Shown: piece after piece, positions 17,865-25,965 of the stretch
How the letters are laid out: every line of letters starts with the position of its first letter
How positions within the stretch are numbered: the stretch's first letter is position 1
Source of the DNA: Celeribacter baekdonensis B30
Lineage (GTDB): Bacteria; Pseudomonadota; Alphaproteobacteria; Rhodobacterales; Rhodobacteraceae
NCBI RefSeq assembly: GCF_000299875.1
Contig: NZ_AMRK01000009.1
Span: 144,850 to 208,849, forward strand
Direction of reading: 5' to 3'
Length of the DNA stretch: 64,000 nt
Position numbers and translations under genes: made by a program
Notes under the pieces: model-generated
Database searches by the model: none
What the model saw: only the letters and a program-made list of their open reading frames with translations
What the model was told of the DNA's origin: nothing

Positions 17865-17893
17865 CTGTCATTCGTGCGTTACAAAACTGTTAC
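17865..17893 (+). promoter_or_regulatory. Pho box upstream of 5'-nucleotidase
   Basis: Three half-sites follow at exact 11-base steps: CTGTCAT (17865), GCGTTAC (17876) and CTGTTAC (17887). The first and third match the PhoB direct repeat well and the middle one is weak. The box is about 95-120 bases ahead of the secreted 5'-nucleotidase, a classic phosphate-starvation gene. Confidence 0.6.
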
Positions 17894-17985
17894 ATGAGAA
17901 ATGTAGCTGATGAAGAGGTTAGAGCTTTGACTCTTCGGTCAACTCTCGTCAGGGTTTATGGTATCAATTCAACAGGGGTGCAGAA

Positions 17986-19542
17986 ATGCTCAAAAAAATC
18001 CTTCTGACTTCGGCGGCTATGATGGTCTCCGCTGGTGCGGCCTATGCCGATTATTCGCTCACCATACTCCACACCAATGATTTCCACGCGCGTTTCGAAC
18101 CGATTTCGAAATACGATGCCGGGTGCTCAAGCGAGGACAACACCGAAGGCAAGTGTTTCGGGGGCTCGGCGCGTCTGGTGACGGCTGTGGAAGAGGCGCG
18201 CAAGCGGTCGAACAACTCCATCCTCGTCGATGGTGGTGACCAATTCCAAGGCACGTTGTTCTACACCTATTACAAAGGCAAACTTGCCGCCGAGATGATG
18301 AACAAGCTCGGCTATGACGCGATGACGGTGGGCAACCACGAATTCGACGATGGTCCCGAAGTGCTGCGCGGCTTTATGGATGCGGTGACCTTTCCGGTCC
18401 TGATGTCGAACGCCGACTTCTCCGGCGAGCCTTTGTTGGCCGATAAGCTGCTCAAATCCACCATCATCGAACGCGGTGGCGAAAAGATCGGCCTGATCGG
18501 TCTGACGCCGCATGATACGGACGAATTGGCCTCCCCCGGTCCGAACGTGATCTTCACCGATCCCTCCGATGCGGTTCAAGGCGAGGTCGACAAACTCACC
18601 GCCGAGGGCGTGAACAAAATCATCGTTCTGTCCCACTCCGGCTATAACGTCGACAAAACCGTTGCCGCCAACACCACCGGCGTGGATGTGATCGTCGGCG
18701 GTCACTCCAACACGCTTTTGGGCGACATGGAGGGGGCCGAAGGGCCGTACCCGACCATGGTGGGCAACACCGCCATTCTGTCGGCCTATGCTTACGGCAA
18801 GTTCTTGGGCGAATTGAACGTCACATTTGACGACGCCGGTGAGATCACCGAAGCCGTTGGTGCGCCGATCATTATGGATGCTGCCGTGTCCGAGGACGAG
18901 GTCACCGTCGCTCGCATTGCCGAAGCGGCTGTTCCGCTTGAGGAAATCCGCAACAAGGTCGTGGCCGAAACCACCGCAGCGATTGATGGCGACAAAAACA
19001 CCTGTCGTACAATGGAATGCGAAATGGGGACACTCCTGGCAGATGCGATGTTGGCCCGCGTGAAGGGTCAAGGCATTGAAATCGCGCTGCAAAACGGCGG
19101 CGGTGTGCGCTCCTCTATTGATGCGGGTCCGGTGACGATGGGCGAGGTTCTGACCGTTCTGCCGTTCCAAAACACCCTCTCCACCTTCTATGTGCCCGGC
19201 TCGACCATTGTCGAAGCGCTTGAAAATGGCGTGAGCCAGTTGACAGACGTGGCGGGTCGTTTCCTGCAAGTTGCGGGTCTGACCTATGCCTATGACGGCT
19301 CTGCCGAGGTTGGCGCGCGCGTGTCTGACGTGATGGTGGGCGGTGCGCCGATTGATCTGGATAAGGTCTACGGCGTTGTGTCCAACAACTACGTCCGCAA
19401 CGGGGGCGATGGGTTCAAAATGTTCATTTCGGCAGAGAACGCCTATGATTTCGGTCCCGATGTGGCCGATGTTGTGGCCGAATATCTGATCCAGAATGGC
19501 CCATATACGCCCTACACAGACGGCCGCATCACTGTCAAATAA
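17986..19542 (+). CDS. secreted 5'-nucleotidase / UDP-sugar hydrolase family phosphatase
   Basis: A 518-residue protein with a cleavable signal peptide (LLTSAAMMVSAGAAYA). The N-terminal calcineurin-like phosphoesterase domain has the metal motifs ILHTNDFHARFEP, VDGGDQFQG, GNHEFDDG and VGGHSN. The C-terminal 5'-nucleotidase domain carries MECEMGTLLADAM, NGGGVRSSI and VVSNNYVRNGGDG (substrate specificity). It would hydrolyse nucleotides in the periplasm to free phosphate and nucleoside. A Pho box upstream points to induction by phosphate starvation. Its own terminator follows. Confidence 0.93.
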   Translation: MLKKILLTSAAMMVSAGAAYADYSLTILHTNDFHARFEPISKYDAGCSSEDNTEGKCFGGSARLVTAVEEARKRSNNSILVDGGDQFQGTLFYTYYKGKLAAEMMNKLGYDAMTVGNHEFDDGPEVLRGFMDAVTFPVLMSNADFSGEPLLADKLLKSTIIERGGEKIGLIGLTPHDTDELASPGPNVIFTDPSDAVQGEVDKLTAEGVNKIIVLSHSGYNVDKTVAANTTGVDVIVGGHSNTLLGDMEGAEGPYPTMVGNTAILSAYAYGKFLGELNVTFDDAGEITEAVGAPIIMDAAVSEDEVTVARIAEAAVPLEEIRNKVVAETTAAIDGDKNTCRTMECEMGTLLADAMLARVKGQGIEIALQNGGGVRSSIDAGPVTMGEVLTVLPFQNTLSTFYVPGSTIVEALENGVSQLTDVAGRFLQVAGLTYAYDGSAEVGARVSDVMVGGAPIDLDKVYGVVSNNYVRNGGDGFKMFISAENAYDFGPDVADVVAEYLIQNGPYTPYTDGRITVK

Positions 19543-19562
19543 GGGGCGAAAACCCCTCTTTT
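19541..19562 (+). terminator. small hairpin after 5'-nucleotidase
   Basis: GGGG-CGAAAA-CCCC followed by TCTTTT directly after the stop codon. Confidence 0.55.
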
Positions 19563-19577
19563 GACGCTGGAAAATTT

Positions 19578-19611
19578 GGAAAGCCCTCGTTACCGTCGCG
19601 GGGGCTTTTCT
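19578..19611 (+). terminator. second terminator after 5'-nucleotidase
   Basis: AAAGCCC ... GGGCTTTTCT forms a stem with a loop of about 15 bases that can pair further (CG / CG), followed by a short T run. Confidence 0.65.
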
Positions 19612-19631
19612 GATGACTGGGACCCTAAGAC

Positions 19632-20114
19632 ATGAGCGTGGAGAAAGAGATGCGCGGGCGTTGCACCTGTGGGGAGATCGAATATGCGCTGGGCGATAGC
19701 TTCATGTGCGTCCATTCTTGTCATTGCACATGGTGCCAGCGCGAAACCGGGTCGGCCTTTGCCCTCAATGGCCTGATTGAAAGGGCCAAACTGACAGTGA
19801 CCAAAGGCACACCGACGGAGGTCGAAACCGCGTCCAATTCTGGCAAAGGCCAGACCATTGCCCGCTGCCCCTCCTGCCATGTGGCGCTGTGGTCGCATTA
19901 CGCCGGGGCCGGGCGCGCGCTGGCCTTTGTGCGGGTTGGGACGCTGGATCAGGCGCGCGAGATCACCCCGGATGTGTTCATTTTTACCTCCACCGCCGTG
20001 CCTTGGATGCGCTTTCCTGACGGCGCCAAAATCTATCCCGACTACTATCCAACCAAAGAGGTCTGGACGCCGGAGGCCATCGCGCGGCGTAATATGGCCT
20101 TGGGGCGGGGATGA
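19632..20114 (+). CDS. GFA family (glutathione-dependent formaldehyde-activating-like) protein
   Basis: This 160-residue protein has the zinc-binding cysteine pattern of the GFA/CENP-V fold: RCTCGEIEYALG, then SCHCTWCQRETGSAF, and ARCPSCHVALWSHY. Despite the family name the true reaction is rarely known; some members bind glutathione adducts. The sequence has an extra C-terminal stretch (WMRFPDGAKIYPDYYPTKEV) common in this family. It overlaps the next gene by four bases. Confidence 0.88.
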   Translation: MSVEKEMRGRCTCGEIEYALGDSFMCVHSCHCTWCQRETGSAFALNGLIERAKLTVTKGTPTEVETASNSGKGQTIARCPSCHVALWSHYAGAGRALAFVRVGTLDQAREITPDVFIFTSTAVPWMRFPDGAKIYPDYYPTKEVWTPEAIARRNMALGRG

Positions 20115-20419
20115 TGGATCATCCGCTTCTCGATCTGATCAATGCCAAAATTGCGGAGGCCGAAGCGCGGGGCGAATTCGACAACCTGCCCGGTGCGGGC
20201 AAGCCTTTGCCTGACTGCGACGACCCGGAAAACGCGCTTTTGAATCGTGTGGTTCAGGAAAATGGCGGCGTGCCGGAGTTTGTTTTGTTGGGGCGGGAGT
20301 TGGAAAAGCTGCGCACTGAGTTGCGCGAGACGTCGGATCGCACGAGGCGCACCGAGATCATGAAAGACATGTCGATGATGGATGCCAAAATCGACATCGC
20401 CCGCAAAGCGTATCGCTAG
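20111..20419 (+). CDS. DUF1992 / DnaJ-homologue-type small protein
   Basis: A 102-residue protein matching DUF1992: PLLDLINAKIAEAEARGEFD, NLPGAGKPLP, then a helical second half rich in charged residues. The domain occurs in YdjB-like proteins and in DnaJ homologue subfamily C member 28, with no settled function. Translation is coupled to the GFA gene through the overlap of four bases. Confidence 0.85.
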   Translation: MMDHPLLDLINAKIAEAEARGEFDNLPGAGKPLPDCDDPENALLNRVVQENGGVPEFVLLGRELEKLRTELRETSDRTRRTEIMKDMSMMDAKIDIARKAYR

Positions 20420-20517
20420 AGAGTTTTTGCGAAAGATCGAAAAACCTAATGCTGTTGGAGGTTTGTTAAGGCGTTTCGAGGTTTATGGGGGCACTGTCTT
20501 TAACCGCGGGAATCCTC

Positions 20518-21390
20518 ATGTTTCGGTCTGGCCTTTGCTCTTTGTTGCTGTTCATCGGAACGCTGTTGCCGCTCTGCGCGCACGCTCAGGCAAGCTATGT
20601 CGATTTGGGTCTTTCTGCCCTACATTCTGATGGCGGAACCTCGGGCTTTGAATGGACCGAATATGAGACTTCCGCTGCGGTCGAATGGGCACAAGAGTCG
20701 GTGGTCTTTGGTGGTTCCCTTCGGTATGTGCGCTCCGAATTTCCAGGGATCGCCACCTTTAACCTACAATCTCAAACGCTCTGGGTCGGGTATGGTTTGA
20801 CCGAGTCCCTGCGGTTGCTGGCGGAATATGATCACGCGGACAGCGACTATACCGGTGTCTATCTCGACCATGAGGCGGAGGATTTTGGTGCCGTTTTGGG
20901 CGTCCGTCATGAGCTTAAACAGGAAGGCGACGATCTACTGTCTCTTGATGTAAGCTACCGTGTGACGGACGAACTGACAGTGTATAGCAGCCTCTCCCAC
21001 AGGCTGGATGCCGATGTGTCGACGGGACATGTCTGGGGCGAATATGAGGCGGGCGATCTCTACCTTCTCGGCGGGGTCAAAGAGGCCAGTGATGCAGACC
21101 TGAAGATAGGATTTGGCGGCGGTGCGCTTTTGGGAGGCAAATGGGCCGCTTACGCTGGGGCAGAACTGAGCGAGCCGTTTGATTTTTATAGCCTCTCCAT
21201 GCTTTACAGTTTGAATGATCACTCGACTCTCCATGTGCGCGCGATCCAATCAGACAGCCATGCCAGCTCCAGCTCACAGATGACGTATTCCCTCGCCTAT
21301 CGGCTTGAGACCGGGACGCGCACGGGAACGCGGGGCGCATTGCAAGCCCGACGCCTTTGGATGGACGACCGATTGGGCTTTAGTTTCTAG
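20518..21390 (+). CDS. putative outer-membrane beta-barrel protein
   Basis: The 290-residue protein starts at ATG 20518 with a signal peptide (LCSLLLFIGTLLPLCAHAQA). The rest is a run of alternating polar and hydrophobic strands with many aromatic residues near strand ends, and it finishes in DDRLGFSF. A C-terminal phenylalanine is the usual BAM recognition signal of outer-membrane barrels. I count about 12-14 likely strands. No specific family can be named; a porin-like or structural role is possible. Confidence 0.7.
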   Translation: MFRSGLCSLLLFIGTLLPLCAHAQASYVDLGLSALHSDGGTSGFEWTEYETSAAVEWAQESVVFGGSLRYVRSEFPGIATFNLQSQTLWVGYGLTESLRLLAEYDHADSDYTGVYLDHEAEDFGAVLGVRHELKQEGDDLLSLDVSYRVTDELTVYSSLSHRLDADVSTGHVWGEYEAGDLYLLGGVKEASDADLKIGFGGGALLGGKWAAYAGAELSEPFDFYSLSMLYSLNDHSTLHVRAIQSDSHASSSSQMTYSLAYRLETGTRTGTRGALQARRLWMDDRLGFSF

Positions 21391-21437
21391 GCGCAAAGAG
21401 GCTTTCCGTTCGTAAGAGTGGCGCGTATATCCATCTC

Positions 21438-22103
21438 ATGTGTGGACGCTTCGCCAATACTCTTGCCTCGGACGTGATGGTGCAGCTGTTTGAAGCGGCT
21501 CCTGCGAACGCCCTGCCTTGCGTGCCCAATCACAATGTTTGTCCGACGACCGACATCCATGTGATCTATCGCGCCGGTGATCACCGTCGCCTTGTGCCAA
21601 TGCGTTGGGGGTTTATCCCCAAATGGTACAAAACGCCCAATGATGGCCCGTTGTTGATCAATGCCCGCGCCGAAACCCTTGCGGACAAACCGGCCTTTCG
21701 CGATGCGTGCCGTCTGCGCCGTTGCCTCATCCCAGCAGATGGGTTTTATGAATGGCATCGTCCCGAGGGGGGCGACAAACTCCCGTGGTTTATTCAACCC
21801 GCAGATGAGGGTCCGATGGTCTTTGCCGGGATTTGGCAGGACTGGGATCAGGATGGTCAACGCCTATCGACCTGCGCCATGGTCACCACGGAGGCCGAGG
21901 GCCGCATGGCGGAGATTCATCACCGCATTCCGGTGATGTTGCGTCCCGAAGATTGGGCGAAATGGCTTGGCGAAGAGGGCCACGGGGCCGCAACGTTGAT
22001 GCGGGCCGCGCCCGACGCTGCGCTGCGCTTTCATCGCGTCAGCCGCGCCATAAATTCTAATCGGGCCACAGGTCCTGAACTGATTGAGGAGATCAATGAA
22101 TGA
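21438..22103 (+). CDS. SOS response-associated peptidase, HMCES/YedK family
   Basis: A 221-residue protein starting MCGRF, so Cys2 becomes the N-terminal nucleophile that links to abasic sites in single-stranded DNA. Other family motifs are PMRWGFIPKWYK, LINARAETLADKPAF, RRCLIPADGFYEWHR and the histidine in IHHRIPVML. It shields abasic sites by a reversible thiazolidine crosslink. I saw no LexA-type site (GTTCN7GTTC) in the short upstream space. It overlaps the next thioesterase gene by four bases. Confidence 0.93.
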   Translation: MCGRFANTLASDVMVQLFEAAPANALPCVPNHNVCPTTDIHVIYRAGDHRRLVPMRWGFIPKWYKTPNDGPLLINARAETLADKPAFRDACRLRRCLIPADGFYEWHRPEGGDKLPWFIQPADEGPMVFAGIWQDWDQDGQRLSTCAMVTTEAEGRMAEIHHRIPVMLRPEDWAKWLGEEGHGAATLMRAAPDAALRFHRVSRAINSNRATGPELIEEINE

Positions 22104-22501
22104 CTGAGCAAAAGCCCTTTCTGGAAGCCCCGTCTGCGGCTTTGGCGCATTTGGGCATTGCCATGACGGATTGGAATACTGATTTCGCGCGGTTTGAGGC
22201 CGAGATAGCGCCGTTTATGACCAATCGCTCAGGCATTCCCCATGGTGGGATTTACGCCATGATACTCGATACGGCCATGGGGTATTCTGGTGCTTTTACC
22301 GGCGATATGCAGGATGTGAGGATGACATTGACGCTCTCGCTGACGGTCAATTACCTGTCTCGCCCCAAAGGCGCGCGCCTCATTGCCGAAGGACGGCGGG
22401 TTGGTGGCGGGGCTAAAACGTTTTTCACCGAAGGGCGTCTTTTGGATGAGACGGGCGAATTGATCGCAACGGCAGTCGGCACCTTTAAGGTGCGATCCTA
22501 G
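22100..22501 (+). CDS. PaaI-type hotdog thioesterase
   Basis: A 133-residue hotdog protein with the signature SGIPHGGIYAMILDTAMGYS and LTVNYLSRPKGARLIAEGRR. The HGG and the D in LDTAMG correspond to the catalytic helix of PaaI enzymes. The acyl-CoA substrate is unknown. It is coupled to the upstream HMCES gene by a four-base overlap, an association that is probably only transcriptional. This is the third PaaI-type gene in the window. Confidence 0.87.
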   Translation: MTEQKPFLEAPSAALAHLGIAMTDWNTDFARFEAEIAPFMTNRSGIPHGGIYAMILDTAMGYSGAFTGDMQDVRMTLTLSLTVNYLSRPKGARLIAEGRRVGGGAKTFFTEGRLLDETGELIATAVGTFKVRS

Positions 22502-22588
22502 GACGCAGTTTCATTCAAAATATTGAATTTGTTTGCGGGAGGTGTTACCTGAGTGTCAAAGACCTCATACATCATTGGAGCTATCCCT

Positions 22589-22795
22589 ATGTCCATCGAC
22601 CGTGCTATGTTTCGTTTCGCCGGAATTATGGTCCTGATCAGCGTGTTGCTGACCCAGTTCGTGCATCCCGGCTTTGTCTGGTTCACCGTCTTTATCGGCG
22701 CGAATCTGTTGCAATCTTCTTTCACCGGCTGGTGCCCGGCGGCAAAAATCTTTGCCAAAATGGGCCTCCCGGTTGGCTGTGCCTTCGAAAAATAA
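22589..22795 (+). CDS. DUF2892 (YgaP-like transmembrane) small protein
   Basis: The 68-residue protein begins at ATG 22589 (GGAG eight bases ahead). It shows the DUF2892 pattern: SIDRAMFRFAGIMVLISVLL, a second hydrophobic helix, then NLLQSSFTGWCPAAKIFAKMG. The W-C-P motif is the usual end of the membrane part of YgaP-type rhodanese proteins, here without the rhodanese domain. It probably sits in the inner membrane; the role is unknown, sometimes tied to sulfur metabolism. Confidence 0.85.
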   Translation: MSIDRAMFRFAGIMVLISVLLTQFVHPGFVWFTVFIGANLLQSSFTGWCPAAKIFAKMGLPVGCAFEK

Positions 22796-22814
22796 GACAA
22801 CCCAAACGTGATGC

Positions 22815-22845
22815 AAACGGGGGCCTTCGGGGCCCCGTTTTCGAT
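22815..22845 (+). terminator. terminator of the DUF2892 gene
   Basis: AAACGGGG(G)CC and GGCCCCGTTT pair around a TTCG loop, followed by a T-rich run. Confidence 0.85.
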
Positions 22846-22900
22846 TTTGGACCAAAGTCCCAAAACCTCGGGGCGACATAGATAATTTGGGGGGGATTGG

Positions 22901-22971
22901 AGCGGGCGGCGGGAATCGAACCCGCGTCATTAGCTTGGAAGGCTAAGGTCTTACCACTACACAACGCCCGC
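22901..22971 (-). tRNA. tRNA-Gly (anticodon TCC)
   Basis: On the minus strand the acceptor stem GCGGGCG pairs with CGCCCGC, the D arm reads GTGTAGTGGTAAGAC, the anticodon arm TTAGC-CTTCCAA-GCTAA has anticodon TCC, and the T arm GCGGG-TTCGAAT-CCCGC is complete. The CCA end is not encoded. Confidence 0.96.
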
Positions 22972-23192
22972 GCAGTGCGCCCTTAGGTATGACATGACTG
23001 CGGGAGGGTCAAGACGGAATGCGCGTGGCGGATTTGCCCCGTTTCAATCTCAATTCGGTCTCTGTACGCCGCGAAGGCTTTCCCTCGCTCATATGACTGT
23101 GCATCTTTGTGGCAAAGATAACAGCGCCACGCATGATCGACCGGCTTAGGCCTATCTTTGTGCGATAGAGCGGTTGGATGAGGTGAAATGGT

Positions 23193-24644
23193 ATGAGCGA
23201 TGCTCCAGTGATGAGCGCGGCGAAAGCCAATTTGGTTTTGGCCGTGGATTTGGACGGGACGCTGTTAAAATCCGACATGCTCTATGAGAGCTTTTGGAGT
23301 GCTGCCTCCAAAGATTGGCGTTCGGCGCTGGCGGCGGTAAAGGCATTGTCAGGCGGCAAAGCGGCGCTCAAACGTGCGCTGGCCGGTGCATCAGAGGTTG
23401 TGGTCGAGACCTTGCCCTATAATGATGAGGTGATCGAGTACATCCGCGCCTGGCGCGCCGCAGGCGGCAAAACCGCGCTTGTGACCGCCTCAGATCAAGG
23501 GCTGGCCAACCGGGTCGCTGCGCATCTGAATCTGTTTGACGAGGTGCATGGATCGGACGGCACCAACAACCTCAAGGGCAACAATAAAGCCGCGTTTCTG
23601 GCCAGTCAGTATGGTGCAAAAGCCTATGCCTATATGGGCGATCACGAGGCGGATCTGTTGGTTTGGGCCGGGGCAGGGCGCGCGATCACGGTCAATGCGT
23701 CAGCGGATTTGCGGGCGAAAGCGGTGGGGCTCGGTGTCGAGGCCGAGCATTTGGGCACGGATGAGACCGATTATAGACCCTATCTCAAAGCGCTGCGCCC
23801 GCATCAGTGGCTTAAAAACATCTTAGTGTTTTTGCCGATGCTCTTGGGGCACCAGTTGAATTTCGCTGCGTTTTTCACCAGCTTTCTAGCCTTTTGCGCC
23901 TTCTCTCTGGTTGCCTCCTCGGTCTATGTGCTCAACGATCTTTTGGATTTGGCTGCCGACCGGGCGCATCCACGCAAATGCAAACGGCCCTTTGCATCGG
24001 GCACATTGCCCATTGCTCATGGCACCGGATTGGCGGGTGGACTGTTTGCAGCGGGTTTTGTTTTGTCGCTGGTGATCAGCCCTTTGTTTCTTTTTGTCAT
24101 GTTCTGTTATTACACCATGACGACGGGCTATTCGCTTTATTTCAAACGCCGCATGGTGATTGATATCTGCGTGTTGGCCGGGCTCTACACGATGCGGATC
24201 ATCGCCGGCGGTGTGGCCTCATCGGTGCCTTTGTCGGTCTGGCTTCTGGCCTTTTCGGTGTTTTTGTTCTTTTCCCTCGCGGCCGTCAAACGCCAGGCCG
24301 AGCTGGTGGACACAGCCAAAGCGGGCAAGCTCTCGACCTCTGGGCGGGGCTATCATGTCGATGATCTGAGCATCATTTCGCAAATGGCGCTGGCGTCTGG
24401 CTATGTCTCCGTGCTGGTTTTGGCGCTTTATATGACCTCACCGCAAGTCAGCCTGTTGTACTCAAACCCTTCGGTGCTTTGGGGGATTTGTCTTGTGTTG
24501 TTGTTCTGGGTGAGTTGGATCGTGATGACGACTCATCGTGGCGAAATGCATGACGATCCGATTGTCTTTGCCGTCAAAGACCGGATTTCACGCATCTGCG
24601 GCTTGTTGGCGGTGGGCTTTGCTATTGGCGGGGCGCTGAGTTGA
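23193..24644 (+). CDS. HAD phosphatase - UbiA prenyltransferase fusion protein
   Basis: The 483-residue protein has two parts. Residues 1-190 are a haloacid dehalogenase domain with motif I VDLDGTLL (nucleophile D, acid/base D), motif II LVTASD and motif IV MGDHEADLLVW. From about 205 on it is a polytopic UbiA-type prenyltransferase with NDLLDLAADRAHPRKCKRPF as the polyprenyl-diphosphate/magnesium motif near residue 248. The membrane half resembles DPPR synthase-like enzymes that move prenyl-phosphate or pentose groups in envelope glycan synthesis. I infer that the HAD half removes a phosphate from the product. ATG 23193 and the downstream ATG 23211 are both possible. Confidence 0.85.
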   Translation: MSDAPVMSAAKANLVLAVDLDGTLLKSDMLYESFWSAASKDWRSALAAVKALSGGKAALKRALAGASEVVVETLPYNDEVIEYIRAWRAAGGKTALVTASDQGLANRVAAHLNLFDEVHGSDGTNNLKGNNKAAFLASQYGAKAYAYMGDHEADLLVWAGAGRAITVNASADLRAKAVGLGVEAEHLGTDETDYRPYLKALRPHQWLKNILVFLPMLLGHQLNFAAFFTSFLAFCAFSLVASSVYVLNDLLDLAADRAHPRKCKRPFASGTLPIAHGTGLAGGLFAAGFVLSLVISPLFLFVMFCYYTMTTGYSLYFKRRMVIDICVLAGLYTMRIIAGGVASSVPLSVWLLAFSVFLFFSLAAVKRQAELVDTAKAGKLSTSGRGYHVDDLSIISQMALASGYVSVLVLALYMTSPQVSLLYSNPSVLWGICLVLLFWVSWIVMTTHRGEMHDDPIVFAVKDRISRICGLLAVGFAIGGALS

Positions 24645-24678
24645 TCTTCTTGGCGCCGATCACATTTTTCTCCGGCTC

Positions 24679-24692
24679 TTGACCTCGATCAA
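24679..24692 (+). promoter_or_regulatory. FNR/FnrL box of the di-haem peroxidase gene
   Basis: TTGAC-CTCG-ATCAA differs at one position from the consensus TTGAT-N4-ATCAA. A TAATAG lies at 24715-24720, where a -10 element would fall if the box is centred at -41.5, the class II activation position. Confidence 0.65.
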
Positions 24693-24766
24693 TTTTCCGA
24701 GTGAAAAGGTCAACTAATAGGGGCGGTATATCCGCCTCCTCGTTGAGCCATTGGAAAGCTGCCCGC

Positions 24767-25903
24767 ATGACACATGTCCCCCCTCTCTGCGCCGCCCTTG
24801 TTTCGCTGTCGCTGTTGACGGCGGCTCCCGCCGTGTCCGAAACACTGGAGAGTTTGGGTGAATCTCTGTTTTTCGATGCGAACCTGTCGCAAAACCGCAG
24901 CGAGTCCTGCGCTTCCTGTCATGATCCCGAACATGGCTTTGCCGATCCGCGCGGCATGGCCTCGCCGGGTGATGACGGTGTGTCCCTCGGTGACCGCAAC
25001 GCGCCCACTGCGGCTTATGCCCATTTTGCTCCGGTGTTTTTCGAGAAGGCCGAAGGCGTTTGGGCAGGCGGGCAATTTCTGGACGGTCGAGCCGCGACTT
25101 TGGAGGACCAAGCGGGCGGTCCGCCGTTGAACCCGATTGAGATGGGCATGGCCGATGCGGGCGCCGTTGTGGCGCGGCTTGCTGAGAACCCGGCCTATGT
25201 CGCGGCGTTCAAAACTCTGTTCGGGGATGAGATTTTCTCTGACCCAGATGAGGCCTATGCCGCAATGACCAAAGCCATTGCCGCCTTTGAGCGCACCGAT
25301 CTGTTTTCGCCGTTTGACAGCAAATATGACCGCTACATCAGGGGCGAAGCGGAGTTGACGCGCGAGGAGCTTTTGGGGGAAACCCTATTTTTCTCGCAAC
25401 AATTCACCAATTGCAACGTCTGTCATCAACTCAAACCGCAGCCGGGCACCGAGGGCGAGACCTTCACCAATTACGAATATCACAACATCGGCGTGCCCGA
25501 AAATCTTGAGCTGCGCGCGCTCAACGGTGTGGCCCCGGGCACATTGGATCGGGGCTTGGCCTCCAACCCGCGAGTGGGCGACGCGCCGCAGACCGTGGGC
25601 CGCTACAAAGTCCCGACCCTGCGCAATGTTGCGGTGACTGGACCCTATATGCACAACGGGGTGTTTGCCGATCTGCGCACGGTTGTTTTGTTTTACAACA
25701 CCTACAACACCAAATCCGAGGCGCGTAAAATCAACCCGGAAACTGGCGCGCCGTTTCGCGCGCCTGAGGTGGCGGACACGTTGTCGATGGAAGAACTGAC
25801 CACAGGCTCCGCCTTGGAAGATCGCGAGATCGACGCATTGGTTGCGTTCATGAAAACCCTCACTGACAAACGCTATGAACCGTTGTTAGAGGCCGCCAAC
25901 TAA
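24767..25903 (+). CDS. di-haem cytochrome c peroxidase / MauG family protein
   Basis: A 378-residue periplasmic protein from ATG 24767 with signal peptide AALVSLSLLTAAPAVS. Two haem-binding motifs are present, CASCH at residues 48-52 and CNVCH near 217. TVGRYKVPTLRNVAVTGPYM followed by HNGVF supplies the conserved methionine and the asparagine of the CCP/MauG family. It either reduces hydrogen peroxide with electrons from cytochrome c or performs MauG-like oxidations; no methylamine genes are nearby, so peroxidase is favoured. The FNR box upstream predicts low-oxygen expression. Confidence 0.9.
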   Translation: MTHVPPLCAALVSLSLLTAAPAVSETLESLGESLFFDANLSQNRSESCASCHDPEHGFADPRGMASPGDDGVSLGDRNAPTAAYAHFAPVFFEKAEGVWAGGQFLDGRAATLEDQAGGPPLNPIEMGMADAGAVVARLAENPAYVAAFKTLFGDEIFSDPDEAYAAMTKAIAAFERTDLFSPFDSKYDRYIRGEAELTREELLGETLFFSQQFTNCNVCHQLKPQPGTEGETFTNYEYHNIGVPENLELRALNGVAPGTLDRGLASNPRVGDAPQTVGRYKVPTLRNVAVTGPYMHNGVFADLRTVVLFYNTYNTKSEARKINPETGAPFRAPEVADTLSMEELTTGSALEDREIDALVAFMKTLTDKRYEPLLEAAN

Positions 25904-25913
25904 GCACCCAAAC

Positions 25914-25949
25914 AAAAACGCCCCCGCAAATCGCGAGGGCGTTTTTTTA
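25914..25949. terminator. bidirectional terminator between peroxidase and transaldolase genes
   Basis: AAAACGCCC and GGGCGTTTT form the stem (with CGC/GCG inner pairs) followed by a run of seven Ts; the converse strand has the AAAAA that serves as a T run for the convergent gene. Confidence 0.85.
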
Positions 25950-25965
25950 CTTAAACCGGGATGGA

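Noticed and set aside
21438..22501. HMCES and thioesterase overlap as a new DNA repair pair
   Set aside because: A four-base overlap alone is weak evidence, and hotdog thioesterases have no known link to abasic sites.
23193..24644. HAD-UbiA protein as part of ubiquinone synthesis
   Set aside because: The fused HAD domain and the DPPR-like motif context do not fit UbiA of ubiquinone synthesis, and no ubi genes are near.
24767..25903. MauG of methylamine oxidation
   Set aside because: No other mau genes are present and the FNR box suits a peroxidase better.
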